Positions 11,701 through 23,533 of a stretch of DNA of 64,000 nucleotides are shown here, piece by piece. The DNA is taken from positions 166,018,689 through 166,082,688 of the forward strand of contig NC_058523.1 in assembly GCF_904849725.1 (NCBI RefSeq). The letters run 5' to 3'. Origin of the DNA: Hordeum vulgare subsp. vulgare (taxonomy: Eukaryota > Streptophyta > Magnoliopsida > Poales > Poaceae). How positions within the stretch are numbered: the first letter of the stretch is position 1; every line of letters starts with the position of its first letter. A program made the translations under genes and the position numbers. Under the pieces are notes generated by a model. It worked only from the letters and a program-made list of their open reading frames with translations, made no database searches and was not told where the DNA came from.

Positions 11701-12746
11701 AGTTGAAGTGACACTGTGCCGACGGCGATTGCATCAACCTTGGAACCGTTTCCTACGCGCATCGTCACTTCGTCTTTCGCCAGCCTTCGTCTATTCCGCA
11801 GTTCCTGCTTCGAGTTGCAAATGTGAGCAACAGAACCGGTATCAAATACCCAGGCACTACTACGAGAGCCGGTTAAGTACACATCAATAACATGTATATC
11901 AAATATACCTAATTTTTCTTTGCCCGCCTTCTTATCTGCCAGATACTTGGGGCAATTGCGCTTCCAGTGACCCATACCCTTGCAATAGAAGCACTCTGTT
12001 TCAGGCTTAGGTCCAGCTTTGGGTTTCTTCGGCGGATTGGCAACAGGTTTGCCGCTCTTCTTCGAATTGCCCTTCTTTCCTTTGCCGTTTCTCTTGAAAC
12101 TAGTGGTCTTGCTCACCATCAACACTTGATGCTCTTTACGGAGTTCAGACTCTGCGACTTTCAGCATCGCAAACAACTCGCCGGGAGACTTGTTCATCCC
12201 TTGCATGTTGTAGTTCAACACAAAGCCTTTATAGCTTGGCGGCAGTGATTGAAGGATTCTATCAGTGATAGCTTCTTGCGGGAGTTCAATCCCCAGTTCA
12301 GCTAGACGGTTTGAGTACCCAGACATTTTGAGCACATGTTCACTGACAGACGAGTTTTCCTCCATCTTGCAAGCATAGAATTTATCGGAGGTCTCATACC
12401 TCTCGATCCGGGCGTTCTTCTGAAAGATAAACTTCAACTCCTAGAACATCTCAAATGCTCCATGACGCTCAAAGCAACGTTGAAGTCCCGGCTCTAAGCC
12501 ATACAAGACTGCACATTGAACTATTGAGTAGTCCTCCTTACGCGCTAACCAAGCGTTCTTAACATCCTGATCAGCCGTAGCGGGTGGTTCATCTCCTAGC
12601 GCAGCATTAAGGACATAATCCTTCTTTCCAGCTTGTAAGATTAGCTTAAGATTAAGAGCCCAGTCTACAAAGTTGCTTCCATCATCTTTCAACTTAGCTT
12701 TCTCTAGGAACGTATTAAAATTCAGGATGACACTTGCGTGAGCCAT
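8768..12746 (-). pseudogene. gag-pol: Gag-Pol polyprotein of inner BARE1/Angela, two lesions
   Basis: This single polyprotein starts with ATG at 12746. In order it carries a gag core, a zinc knuckle with CX2CX4HX4C spacing near 11950-11993, a protease with FDTGS, a GAG-pre-integrase zinc region, a DDE integrase core, a Copia RT with YVDDILLIG near 9727-9756, and RNase H. It ends 52 bp from the polypurine tract. Two lesions break it. A TAG at 12438-12440 replaces the CAG present in the outer copy. A 2-bp deletion near 10594, between integrase and RT, shifts the frame. Otherwise it is close in sequence to the outer copy at 23534-27507. It cannot make a full polyprotein unless the stop is read through and the frame is changed. 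Confidence 0.93.
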
Positions 12747-14004
12747 GATCTACAACACAAATACATTCAAAGTGGACTTAGACTAAGTTCAAGATAATTA
12801 GAGTTTAACTTAATCAAATTATATGCTAAACTCCCACTCAAAAAGTACATCTCTCTAGTCATTTGAGTGGTTCATGATCCACTTACACTATCCCAAGTCC
12901 GATCATCACGTGAGTCGAGAGTAGTTTTAGTGGTAAGCATCCCTATGCTAATCATATCAACTATATGATTCATGATCGACCTTTCGGTCTCATGTGTTCC
13001 GAGGCCATGTCTACACATGCTAGGCTCGTCAAGCTTAACCCGAGTGTTCCGCGTGCGCAACTGTTTTGCACCCGTTGTATGTGAACGTTGAGTCTATCAC
13101 ACCCGATCATCACGTGGTGTCTCGAAACGACGAACTGTAGCAACGGTGCACAGTCGGGGAGAACACAATTTCGTCTTGAAATTTTAGTGAGAGATCACCT
13201 CATAATGCTACCGTCGTTCTAAGCAAAATAAGGTGCATAAAAGGATTAACATCACATGCAATTCATAAGTGACATGATATGGCCATCATCACGTGCTTCT
13301 TGATCTCCATCACCAAAGCACCGGCACGATCTTCTTGTCACCGGCGCCACACCATGATCATCCATCAACGTGTTGCCATCGGGGTTGTCGTGCTACTTAT
13401 GCTATTACTACTAAAGCTACATCCTAGCAAAATAGTAAACGCATCTGTAAGCACAAATATGTTCGTATAAAGACAACCCTATGGCTCCTGCTGGTTGCCG
13501 TACCATCGACGTGCAAGTCGATATTTCTATTACAACATGATCATCTCATACATCCAATATATCACATCACATCATTGTCCATATCACATCACAATCATAC
13601 CCTGCAAAAACAAGTTAGACGTCCTCTAATTTTGTTGTTGCAAGTTCTACGTGGTGACCATGGGTATCTAGTAGGATCGCATCTTACTTACGCAAACACC
13701 ACAACGGAGATATATGAGTTGCTATTTGACCTCATCCAAGGACCTCCTCGGTCAAATCCGATTTAACTAAAGTTGGAGAAACCGTCACTTGCCAGTCATC
13801 TTTGAGCAAAGGGGGTTACTCGTAACGATGAAACCAGTCTCTCGTAAGAGTACGAGTAATGTCGGTCCAAGCCGCTTCAATCCAACAATACCGCGGAATC
13901 AAGAAAAGACTAAGGAGGGCAGAAAAACGCACATCACCGCCCACAAAACCTTTTGTGTTCTACTCGAGAAGACATCTACGCATGAACCTAGCTCATGATG
14001 CCAC
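12747..14004 (-). other. Leader and primer-binding site of inner BARE1/Angela
   Basis: This is untranslated leader of about 1.2 kb, colinear with 1402-2633 plus 23506-23533 of the outer copy. The primer site occupies 13988-14003 on the minus strand, one base from the 5' LTR. I see no credible ORF in it. Confidence 0.82.
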
Positions 14005-15828
14005 TGTTGGGGAACGTCGCATGGGAAACAAAAATTTTCCTACGCGCACGAAGACCTATCATGGTGATGTCCATCTACGAGAGGGGATGAGTGATCTACG
14101 TACCCTTGTAGATCGTACAGCAGAAGCGTTAGAGAACACGGTTGATGTAGTGGAACGTCCTGACGTCCCTCGATCCGCCCCGCGAACAATCCCGCGATCA
14201 GTCCCACGATCTAGTACCGAACGGACGGCACCTCCGCGTTCAGCACACGTACAGCTCGACGATGATCTCGGCCTTGTTGATCCAGCAAGAGAGACGGAGA
14301 GGTAGAAGAGTTCTCCAGCAGCGTAACGGTGCTCCGGAGGTTGGTGATGATCTTGTCTCAGCAGGGCTCCGCCCGAGCTCCGCAGAAACACGATCTAGAG
14401 GAAAAACTATGGAGGTATGTGGTCGGGCAGCCGTGAGAAAGTCGTCTCAAATCTGCCCTAAAAGCCCCATATATATAGGAGGAGGGAGGGGGACCTTGCC
14501 TTGGGGTCCAAGGGATCCCCAAGGGGTCGGCCGAGCAAAGGGGGGGGAGGACTCCCCCCCCAAACCGAGTTGGACTTGGTTTGGTGGGAGGAGTCCCCCT
14601 CCCTTCCCACTTCTTCCCTCTTTTTTTTTTCTTTTCCTTTGATTTTATTATCTTGGCGCATAGGCCTCCTTGGGGCTGTCCCACCAGACCACTAAGGGCT
14701 AGTGTGTCTCCCCAAAGCCTATGGGCTTCCCCGGGGTGGGTTGCCCCCCGGGTGAACCCCCGGAACCCATTCGTCATTCCCGGTACATTCCCGGTAACTC
14801 CGAAAAACCTTCCGGTAATCAAATGAGGTCATCCTATATATCAATCTTCATTTCCGGACCATTCCGGAAACCCTCGTGACGTCCGTGATCTCATCCGGGA
14901 CTCCGAACAACATTCGGTAACCAACCATATAACTCAAATACGCATAAAACAACGTCGAACCTTAAGTGTGCAGACCCTGCGGGTTCGAGAACTGTGTAGA
15001 CATGACCCGAGAGACTCCTCGATCAATATCCAATAGAGGGACCTGGATGCCCATATTGGATCCCACATATTCTACGAAGATCTTATCGTTTGAACCTCAG
15101 TGCCAAGGATTCGTATAATCCCGTATGTCATTCCCTTTGTCCTTCGGTATGTTACTTGCCCGAGATTCGATCGTCAGTATCCGCATACCTATTTCAATCT
15201 CGTTTACCGGCAAGTCTCTTTACTCGTTCCGTAATACAAGATCCCGCAACTTACACTAAGTTACATTGCTTGCAAGGCTTGTGTGTGATGTTGTATTACC
15301 GAGTGGGCCCCGAGATACCTCTCCGTCACACGGAGTGACAAATCCCAGTCTTGATCCATACTAACTCAACTAACACCTTCGGAGATACCTGTAGAGCATC
15401 TTTATAGTCACCCAGTTACGTTGCGACGTTTGATACACATAAAGCATTCCTCCGGTGTCAGTGAGTTATATGATCTCATGGTCATAGGAATAAATACTTG
15501 ACACGCAGAAAACAGTAGCAACAAAATGACACGATCAACATGCTACGTCTATTAGTTTGGGTCTAGTCCATCACGTGATTCTCCTAATGACGTGACCCAG
15601 TTATCAAGCAACAACACCTTGTTCATAATCAGAAGACACTGACTATCATCGATCAACTGGCTAGCCAACTAGAGGCATGCTAGGGACGGTGTTTTGTCTA
15701 TGTATCCACACATGTAAATGAGTCTTCATTCAATACAATTATAGCATGGATAATAAACTATTATCTTGATACAGGAATTATAGTAATAACTATACATTTA
15801 TTATTGCCTCTAGGGCATAATTCCAACA
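14005..15828 (-). repeat. 5' LTR of inner BARE1/Angela element
   Basis: It has the same length as its partner (1824 bp). TATATATA at 14470-14477 on the minus strand would drive transcription leftward, antisense to the surrounding Sirevirus. The differences from 6892-8715 are mostly single substitutions; the only indels I noticed are in G and C homopolymers and cancel in length. Confidence 0.95.
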
Positions 15829-18800
15829 GATTTATCTATTGAGAAGGTCATGCTTGTTGAGTCACTTGCCTACAATTTACTTTCAGTTCGTCAACTTGCA
15901 ATCATGGGTTTTTTCACTTTCTTTAATATTGACACCCATGTCAATATGAGATCTTTGCAAAGTCTCCTGACAGGGGACCATGTTCGTGGGCTAACAAATG
16001 TGAGCTTTGCTAAAGACCGTGTTTGCAGTGCTTGCATTGAAGGAAAGATTCATGAAACTGCTCATCGTCCAACGACTCTTATCTACACTAAGAGGCCATT
16101 GGAACTCCTCCATATGGATCTGTCTGGTCCTCCAACATTTGATAGTCTTGGAGGCAGAAAATATTGCTTAGTGATTGTTGACGACTACTCAAGATATACC
16201 TGGGTATATTTCTTCAAAAGGAAGAGTGAAACTCAACAAACAATCATCAACTTTGCTAATGAAGCTCAACGTCAACATGAAGCAACGATCTTGATGATTA
16301 GGAGTGACAACGGCACCGAGTTCAAGAACTACACCCTAGATGAGTTTCTAGGTGATGAGGGAATAAAGCACCAATATTCTGCACCATATACCCCTCAGCA
16401 AAACGGCATGGCAGAAAGGAAGAACCGGACCTTGATAGATGCTGCAAGAACAATGATGGCAGAATTCAAATCTCCATACAACTTCTGGGCAGAGGCCATC
16501 AACACAGCATGTCATGCGTCCAATCGGCTCTACATCCGCAAAGGCTTGAACAAGACTCCGTATGAGATTCTAACTGGAAACAAGCCCAATCTCAAGTACT
16601 TCCGGGTATTCGGTTGTAAGTGTTTCATTCTTAAAAAGGGAGTTCGGTTAGCTAAATTTGATTCTAGAGCACATGAGGGTATCTTTGTTGGTTATGCTAC
16701 AAACTCTCATGCTTATCGTGTCCTCAACAAGTCCACCGGACTAATTGAGGAGACGTGTAACGTAGAGTTTGACGAAAATAATGGCTCCCAAGTCGAGCAA
16801 AGTGGTCTTTGTGATATAGGTGATGAAATTCCTCCCGAAGCCATAAGAAGAATGGGGATTGGTCAAATACTCCCCATTGAGGAACCCCTTGTGGCCGAAG
16901 GAGAAGGACAATGCTCTACTCAAGTGGAGCCATCACCCTCACAAGTCCCACACGCTTCCGATGAACAAAGAGAAGACTCTCAACAAGTTGATCAAGCTCA
17001 CGGTCAAGATAAATTGCCTAACAATGGTGATATGCCCCATGATATTCAAGCACTACTACCAGACCCTGAACCAGCACAAGATCAAGATCAAGAGCAACCA
17101 CTAATACAAGATCAAACTAGTGAACCTGCTCAATTCGAAGGACAAAATGATCAGGAGACTGTCTCACAATTCCCGTCTGGAGCTCCAACAACCGGCTCAA
17201 GACGCAAGGGCAAACAAAAGATACAAGTCGATGCTCCTCCGTTATCTAATGAAGAACTCTTGGAGCGTCGAGAAGCCAAGAATGCGAACAAGCTGAAAGC
17301 CAAGTCACATCTTATGAAGAATGTTCTTGGTAGTTTAAAAAGGGGAGTATCTACCCGTCAACAGATTTGGAATTATTGTGAGCATCACGCGTTTGTTTCG
17401 TATTGTGAACCTCAACAGGTACAGGAAGCGCTCGATGATGAGGATTGGCTTATGGCCATGCACGAAGAACTTAACAACTTCGAGCGCAACCAAGTCTGGG
17501 ATTTAGTGCCTCGACCAACGAAGGAACATAATGTCATTGGGACCAAATGGATATTTAAGAACAAGCAAGATGCAAATGGAATTGTGATTCGAAACAAGGC
17601 AAGATTGGTGGCTCAAGGCTACTCCCAAGTCGAGGGTATCGACTACGGTGAAACCTCTGCCCCTGTTGCTCGTCTAGAATCTATTCGCATGTTACTTGCT
17701 TTTGCTTCTCATCATAACTTCAAATTATAGCAAATGGATGTGAAAAGTGCATTTCTTAATGGTCCTTTAAATGAGTTGGTATATGTCAAACAACCCCCGG
17801 GATTCGAACATCCCAAGCTCCCCAATCATGTGTACAAACTCAATAAGGCACTCTATGGCCTTAAACAAGCCCCACGCGCGTGGTATGAGTACCTTACTGA
17901 GTTGTTACAAGATCGTGGGTTTGAAATTGGGAAGATTGATCCCACTCTTTTTACTAAGAGGGTTAAAGGGGATTTGTTCATATGCCAACTATATATTGAT
18001 GATATTATCTTTGGCTCTCCTAACATTTCGTTCAATGAAGAATTTGCTGCGCTAATGACTGAGAAGTTTCAGATGTCCATGATGGGAGAGTTGAAGTTTT
18101 TCCTCGGATTCGAGATTAAACAAGGTCTAGAAGGGACATTCATCAAACAAGCCAAGTACACTCAAGACATGCTCAAACGGTTCGAGCTCGAAGATGTCAA
18201 ACCGGTCAAGTTCCCCATGCCAACCAGATGCAAGCTTGAAAGTGATCCCAATGGTAAAGCAGTGGATCAAAAGGTATACCGCTCCATGATTGGATCCCTT
18301 CTTTACCTCTGTGCATCTAGACCGGATATTGTATTGAGTGTAGGGATATGTGCACGGTTTCAATCCGCACCAAAATAAAGTCATTACATGGCTGTCAAAC
18401 GAATCTTTCAATATTTGGCTCATACCCCAAACTTTGGCCTCTGGTATCCCGAAGGAGCAAACTTCAATCTAGTTGGCTATTCTGACTCAGATTGGGCTGG
18501 AGATTGTGTGGAGAGGAAGTCAACATATGGAGGGTGCCAATTCCTTGGTCGCTCTTTGGTAAGTTGGTCCTCAAAGAAGCAAAACTGTGTCTCCTTATCA
18601 TCCACCGAAGCTGAGTATGTGGCAGCTGCAAGTTGTTGTGCACAATTGCTATGGATGAGGCAAACTTTAAAGGATTATGGTGTCACTTGTGACAAAGTGC
18701 CTCTTTTATGTGACAATCAAAGCGCCATCAAAATTTCCCTCAACCCAGTGCAACATAGAAAAACCAAACATATTGATATTCGTCATCACTTCATCCGTGA

Positions 18801-18945
18801 ACATATCAAGCTAGGTGATATTGAGGTTCACTTCATCCACACTGAAGAGCAACTTGCAGATATTTTCACCAAGCCACTAGATGAAGCAAGGTTCCGGGAG
18901 TTAAGGCATGAGCTAAATATCATTGATTCAAGTAATGTGGATTGA
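15829..18945 (+). pseudogene. pol: Sirevirus pol, 3' part (integrase, RT, RNase H)
   Basis: The frame continues from 6891. The region before the integrase is shortened: the His-containing half of the integrase zinc domain seems deleted near 15945, leaving only the CSAC cysteines. The DDE core follows (the segment holding HMDLSGPP, then SDNGTEF and the downstream Glu). A polar linker rich in Gln, Glu and Pro (about 16880-17220) precedes RT, with YIDDIIFGS near 17993-18019. RNase H contains STEAEYVAA and CDNQSAIKI. Two in-frame stops break it: TAG at 17728-17730, early in RT, and TAA at 18376-18378, before RNase H. It ends at 18945. Confidence 0.9.
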
Positions 18946-19323
18946 AACTAGGCATGTTGCACCTCACTTTACATTTCATCTTGGTCTAGATGTAGGCATG
19001 GACATAGGAGGAGTGTTGTTCTCTCAATGAACTCTCCCTCCCCCCATTATGCGTAAATCAATCTAGTCTTTCACTTTAGCCATTGACAAATGGCACGTGT
19101 GCTTCAAAGACGAGCATTGGTCATGAACCCAAGGATAATTCTTCGCGGTGTCATACCATTGTCTCAAACATAGGTGGCCTCGGCCACCGCCCCTTCATCC
19201 TCTCTTGCGTATAAAGGAGAGGATATACAATGACAAGTCAGTACATTTTCTTGCATGTCATTCCTTTTTACTCAGTTGTCATGTGCCCAAGTTTCCCTTT
19301 TTCCTTAGCCATGTTGATACATG

Positions 19324-19806
19324 TACAGCGGTACTACCGCCAGGGTAGCGGTACTACCGCCAGGACCCCAGCGGTACTACCGCCAGGGGTAGCGGTACTA
19401 CCGCCAGGACCCCAGCGGTACTACCGCCAGGTCTGGCGGTACTACCGCCAGGATTCAAAATCTAACACGACCGGCTAGAAAATTTCTAGGGTTTCAAGGG
19501 GGAGCGGCACTACCGCCAAGGGGAGCGGTACTACCGCCAGGACCCCAGCGGTACTACCGCTGCATCTGGCGGTACTACCGCCAGACAGCGGTACTACCGC
19601 TAGGGCCACAGCGGTACTACCGCTAGCCCGTACCCCTTGGGCTATATAAAGGGAGGGGGAGCCCGATTTTTGCATCTGTTTCTTCTTCCTCGCGGCTCCT
19701 CCCTCCCCTAGCCCGAAAACCCCCTGTTTGGATCTCTCTTCGTGGAGCTCCTTCTCCCCGTTGGTGTGGAAGGGTTGCTTCATCTCTTCTTCCAACTCCA
19801 AGAGCC
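19324..19806 (+). promoter_or_regulatory. Internal promoter-like block before the extra ORF
   Basis: Twelve copies of the 15-bp palindrome lie in 19327-19627, mostly AGCGGTACTACCGCC or AGCGGTACTACCGCT. The core has central C, so they face opposite to those in the LTR. TATATAAA follows at 19643-19650 after GGGC, then a C/T-rich leader of about 155 bp to an ATG at 19807. The order array, TATATAAA, GGG, pyrimidine-rich leader copies the LTR promoter at 2957-3400. I infer a second promoter for the downstream ORF. The 380 bp between pol and this block (18946-19323) holds nothing I recognise. Confidence 0.6.
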
Positions 19807-19816
19807 ATGAATCCCG

Positions 19817-20400
19817 GTAAAGCTCCTCCCTTCTTCTATTTGGTTGTTCTTCGTGTTCTAGGGTTAGGAGCATTGGGGATTGGATTCATCTTGTTGATCC
19901 TATGGCTAGTTATTGGATGGCATGAAGGAAATCTTTGAGGGGAGTATAGGTCCGATGGTTTGTTGTTATGATTGCTACCATGCTTTAGGATTTCATCGTC
20001 TTAGATCGAATACTTGAACTTTCGGATTAGATCTAAAACGTGCTCTCTCTTGCCTAGGCATGTTTGTACCTCTTGTTACTATGTGTTCCTCATGACAGTA
20101 GGGCTGGGGTGTACGTCTTAGTGTTCATATTTAGTCCATGCCCTCGAAAACGAGTTTTATATGTCAGATCTGAAAGTCAAACCCCCCAGCGGTACTACCG
20201 CCAGGGGTAGCGGTACTACCGCTATGACCCCCAGCGGTACTACCGCCAGGGGTGGCGGTACTACTGCCAGGAGCATTCATAGTGTATTTTTTTTGTTTTG
20301 TTTTGTGCTTAGAAATGCATGTTTCCTTTTCTGCGTTTTCAAGATTCATTGCCTTGACTTTTCTTGTCGCCTCTTTTTTGCTTTGTGGTCTGTGTCACAG
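19817..20400 (+). other. Predicted intron in the Sirevirus extra ORF
   Basis: The donor is GTAAAG at 19817; the acceptor CACAG ends at 20400 behind a T-rich tract. The phase matches (exon 1 leaves one base of a Gly codon, exon 2 supplies GT). If unspliced, the ATG would give a 43-residue hydrophobic peptide ending at a TGA near 19939. Four palindrome units lie inside the intron (20187-20274). Confidence 0.55.
20187..20274 (+). repeat. Palindrome units inside the predicted intron
   Basis: Four copies of the GCGGTACTACCGC palindrome occur here, the last with one mismatch. They are oriented like the array at 19327-19627. Confidence 0.85.
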
Positions 20401-21778
20401 GTGGCTCTGCTCGCCGTTCGAATCCCCCACGGGACACGGCGTCCAAACAGTTTCGCAACACAGAGGCGCCCGAGGGGTCTGCCACGTCTGGTCTGCCTCC
20501 CAAGAAGAAGTACTTCAAGAAGGTCGCTCACAAGGAAAAGAGGGTCAATATCCGTACAATGTCCCCCAAGGACTTTCTGCAATTTCGCACCAAGAACCCA
20601 TATCTCAAGGAGAGAGAAGTGATCGATGGTGTTGAAAATGTCTGGGCAAGGGACCAGTGCAGGATGTATCGGGATGTTATTGCTCCCTTCAAGAAGAACC
20701 ATGTCTTTGTTCAGTGGATTGATCTGGCACATCTTCAGCGGAACATGGACTACTTTGGTGATGCCCTCTCTCTGGTTGACAAACTGGGCATCAAAGACAT
20801 CATCACCTTCAAGACGGACTTTGATCCCACTGCAGTGGCTCAGTTTTATGTCATAGTCCATTTCTCACCTGATGATCAGCGTTCCATGATCTGGATGACT
20901 GGGTCAAAAAAGATGACCGGTTCCTGGACTGAGTTCATGCAGTTCCTTCACATTGACTTTCAGGGTGCTGACACTCCTCTTGGGCTGCGTCCTCATGCTG
21001 CAGCCCCCACGATAGGGCCTCCGCAAAGGACAGACTGCAGTCACTGTATCTGAGAAAGGGGGTGCTTCCCAAGCACCTAGACATCATGCATCGGATCTTT
21101 TGCAACACCCTTTTCCCTCGGATTGGTAACTTTGATGAGGTCCATGGCTACTTGGATGAGATGCTGTTACTGTGTGAGGATGCTATGTCTCAGGAGTCTG
21201 CTCAGCTGGATATTGCAGATGTGATGTTCACAGAGCTCTGGAACTGCATCATCAATCGTAAGGTTCCTATCTTACAGCCTTACCTGTTCGCATACATTTC
21301 CCATAAGTGGGAACAGGCTTTTCCGGATGAGGTGCTCTACGCACAGTCTGATTACATTGTGCATGACCCAATCAGGCTTCGCGTCATGGACAAGTGGGCC
21401 AATCCGTCTACATCCTCTAAGCACATGGATACAGATACAGAGACCGTTGCTGACAGAGGAACTGCCTCTCAGTCCCGCTCGTCTGCCATGCCATCTTGGG
21501 CTATCAAACTACAGGACAAGATGAAGACACTTTTCTGTATGCAGGCCAAGGGACAGTACCAGACACATGTGGCTCAGAAGCAGAGCCGCCAGAGGCATAA
21601 GCGTGTTCTCAGGACCTTGGATGTGGACATCTCCAGCGGCTCAGAGGACGACATCACTCCGGAGGCCACTTGGATGCAGGCTCACGGGTACCAGTGGTCC
21701 GGCGATGAGGCAGCAGAGGAGGAGCAGACCGACCAGGAGGGGACAGACGAGTCTGGTGATCCTGAAGACGAGGAGTAG

Positions 21779-22072
21779 TTACCTGTGGCATTAGGTGTGC
21801 CCCTTTTTGGTGTCTTGTGCCAAAGGGGGAGAGAGTCTAGGATTTGCTTTCATTTCAAACTTTGCATTGCTTTGCTTTATCTCGTATTGTTTGCTTTGAA
21901 CTTGGTTTGATTCGTTTGCTATCTTGTGTGAGACATGATCTTTCTTATGTGAGAGTAGAGCTATTTCCATCATATGCTGTGAGTCATGTGTCATATATCT
22001 CTATCTTTTTATTCTCATATTATTCTCTGTGCAAATCCGGTATTGTCATCAATCCACCAAAAAGGGGGAGAT
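21779..22072 (+). other. Sirevirus 3' untranslated segment and polypurine tract
   Basis: This is T-rich sequence without coding signal. It ends in the tract CCAAAAAGGGGGAGAT at 22057-22072, directly before the 3' LTR. A second purine-rich run, AAAGGGGGAGAGAG, lies at 21822-21835, shortly after the extra ORF. Confidence 0.78.
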
Positions 22073-23505
22073 TGTTGAGGCATAGTTTATGCCTAAGTAA
22101 TTTTGGTGATTGATGACAGCACCGTACAGGACTAATCGTGTGTGTCAAGGTTTCAGGTAACACTTGTCAATGGCACAAGACGACACGTCTCCTCTCTTCT
22201 GGAACGGAAGCACGACGCTCTCTACGATTCTCTTTATTTGAGTCATAGGAAATCCGTACTATTAAGAGGGGATTCGTAGTGGAAAGGTTTGGGTGGAATC
22301 TATCTTTACACACGCACACTTCACATTCTCCCTTTCCTTATCTTTTGGAGTGGCCCTCGCCTATTCGTCTCGTTTATCTCTGCAAAATGGTCCCCAGTGG
22401 TAGTACGGCTGGCCAGCGGTAGTACCGCCCCTGGTCAGCGGTAGTACCACTCGAGGTGTTTTGTTCCACCTACCTAGCGGTAGTTTGTGGACGGACCCTT
22501 TTGCGAAGACTTTCCCGGCGGTAGTAGTGCTTGTGCACTACCAAGGGGCTGGCGGTAGTACCGCTGGTGTCAGCGGTAGTACTGCTGGAGGCCCATCGGT
22601 AGTACCGCTGGTGTCAGCGGTAGTACCGCTGGAGGCCCAGCGGTAGTACCGCTGCAGCCAGCGGTAGTACCGCCAGGCAGCGGTAGTACCGCTCAGGCAC
22701 AGCGGTAGTACCGCTGGTCCTCGAGGAGAGAGTGGGAAAACGGTCTGATTTCCCCCCCCCCACTATATAAAGGGTTCTTCTAGCTGAGGAACCCTATCTC
22801 TTACCTCTCTAAGCTCCATTGTTGCTCCACAAGCTCTAAAGTGCCCGATCTCTCTCCCTAGCCAATCAAACTTGTTGATTCTTTAGGGATTGGTTGAGAA
22901 GGCATAGATCCACACTTCCACCAAGAGAAAAGTTGATTTCCCCACCAATCCCTTGCGGATCTTGTTACTCTTGAATGTTTGGGCATCCTAGACGGTTGAG
23001 GTCACCTCGAAGCCATATTCCATTGTGGTGAAGCTTCGTGGTCTAGTTGGGAGCCTCCAAGCTTTGTGTGGAGTTGCCCCAACCTTGTTTGTAAAGGTTC
23101 GGTCGCCGCCTTCAAGGGCACCTATAGTGGAATCACGGTACCTTGCATCGTGCGAGGGCGTGAGGAGAATACGGTGGCCTTAGTGGCTTTTTGGGGAGCA
23201 TTGTGCCTCCACACCGCTCCAATGGAGACGTACTTCCTGTCAAAGGGAAGGAACTTCGGTAACACATCCTCGTCTCCATCGGTTCCACTTGTGGTTATCT
23301 CTAACCTTTACTTTGTATTTGCGTATGCTTGTGACTATATCTTATGTGTCTTAATAGCTCTTGTTGTTAGCTTCTATAGGGTTCACCTCTTTGCCATATT
23401 ATTTGTGAACCCGTATAGTGTTTACCTTAACTTGTTAAGATTAATTAAAAAGTGGTCGTTGTCTATTCACCCCCCCCCCTCTAGCCAACCATATCGATCC
23501 TTTCA
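22073..23505 (+). repeat. 3' LTR of the Sirevirus
   Basis: This is the 1433-bp partner of 2634-4104. It contains about eleven palindrome units (22395-22722), several degraded, and TATATAAA at 22764-22771. It ends at 23505, followed by the duplicated CACTT. Confidence 0.94.
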
Positions 23506-23533
23506 CACTTTGAATATATTTGTGTTGTAGATC

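Larger units (their letters stand above)
6892..15828 (-). mobile_element. BARE1/Angela-type Copia retrotransposon, full length, minus strand
   Basis: This complete 8937-bp copy has LTRs of exactly equal length (1824 bp each: 6892-8715 and 14005-15828). The target duplication is GATTT (6887-6891 and 15829-15833). Reading right to left: 5' LTR, primer site, leader, gag-pol, polypurine tract, 3' LTR. A hand comparison of the LTRs gave about 31 differences in 1824 positions (about 98.3% identity). At a commonly used grass rate of 1.3e-8 per site per year this is roughly 0.6-0.7 million years. It is the innermost and so the youngest insertion on the left arm. Gag-pol has one stop and one 2-bp deletion. 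Confidence 0.96.
19807..21778 (+). pseudogene. Sirevirus extra ORF (envelope position), spliced, frameshifted
   Basis: Predicted exon 1 is ten bases (19807-19816), ending CCCG before GTAAAG. Exon 2 starts at 20401 after TGTGTCACAG. Joining them gives an in-frame start running into the long downstream frame, which otherwise has no well-placed ATG. The protein is basic at its start, has a globular middle of about 250 residues with no family I can name, and ends in a strongly acidic tail (Glu/Asp-rich, 21640-21778). I see no signal peptide or membrane span, so the envelope label refers only to position. A frameshift near 21020-21055 divides it: one frame ends at 21053, the other runs to 21778. 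Sireviruses often carry an extra ORF here; its role is unknown. Confidence 0.62.
2634..23505 (+). mobile_element. Sirevirus (Maximus-like) Copia retrotransposon, complete but interrupted
   Basis: Both ends are present: 5' LTR 2634-4104, 3' LTR 22073-23505, and target duplication CACTT at 2629-2633 and 23506-23510. The order is LTR, Met-type primer site, large coiled-coil gag, pol, internal promoter-like block, extra ORF, polypurine tract, LTR. Large gag, an extra ORF after RNase H and palindrome-rich control regions are Sirevirus traits; the name Maximus is from memory. An 8.9 kb BARE1/Angela copy splits its pol at 6892-15828. Without it the element is about 11.9 kb. The LTRs are close to 98% identical by eye apart from loss of palindromic units in the 3' copy. 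Confidence 0.92.

Noticed and set aside
19807..19938. 43-residue hydrophobic peptide as a stand-alone membrane protein
   Set aside because: The ATG is better explained as a ten-base first exon. The hydrophobic stretch begins exactly at a splice donor and has no known relative.
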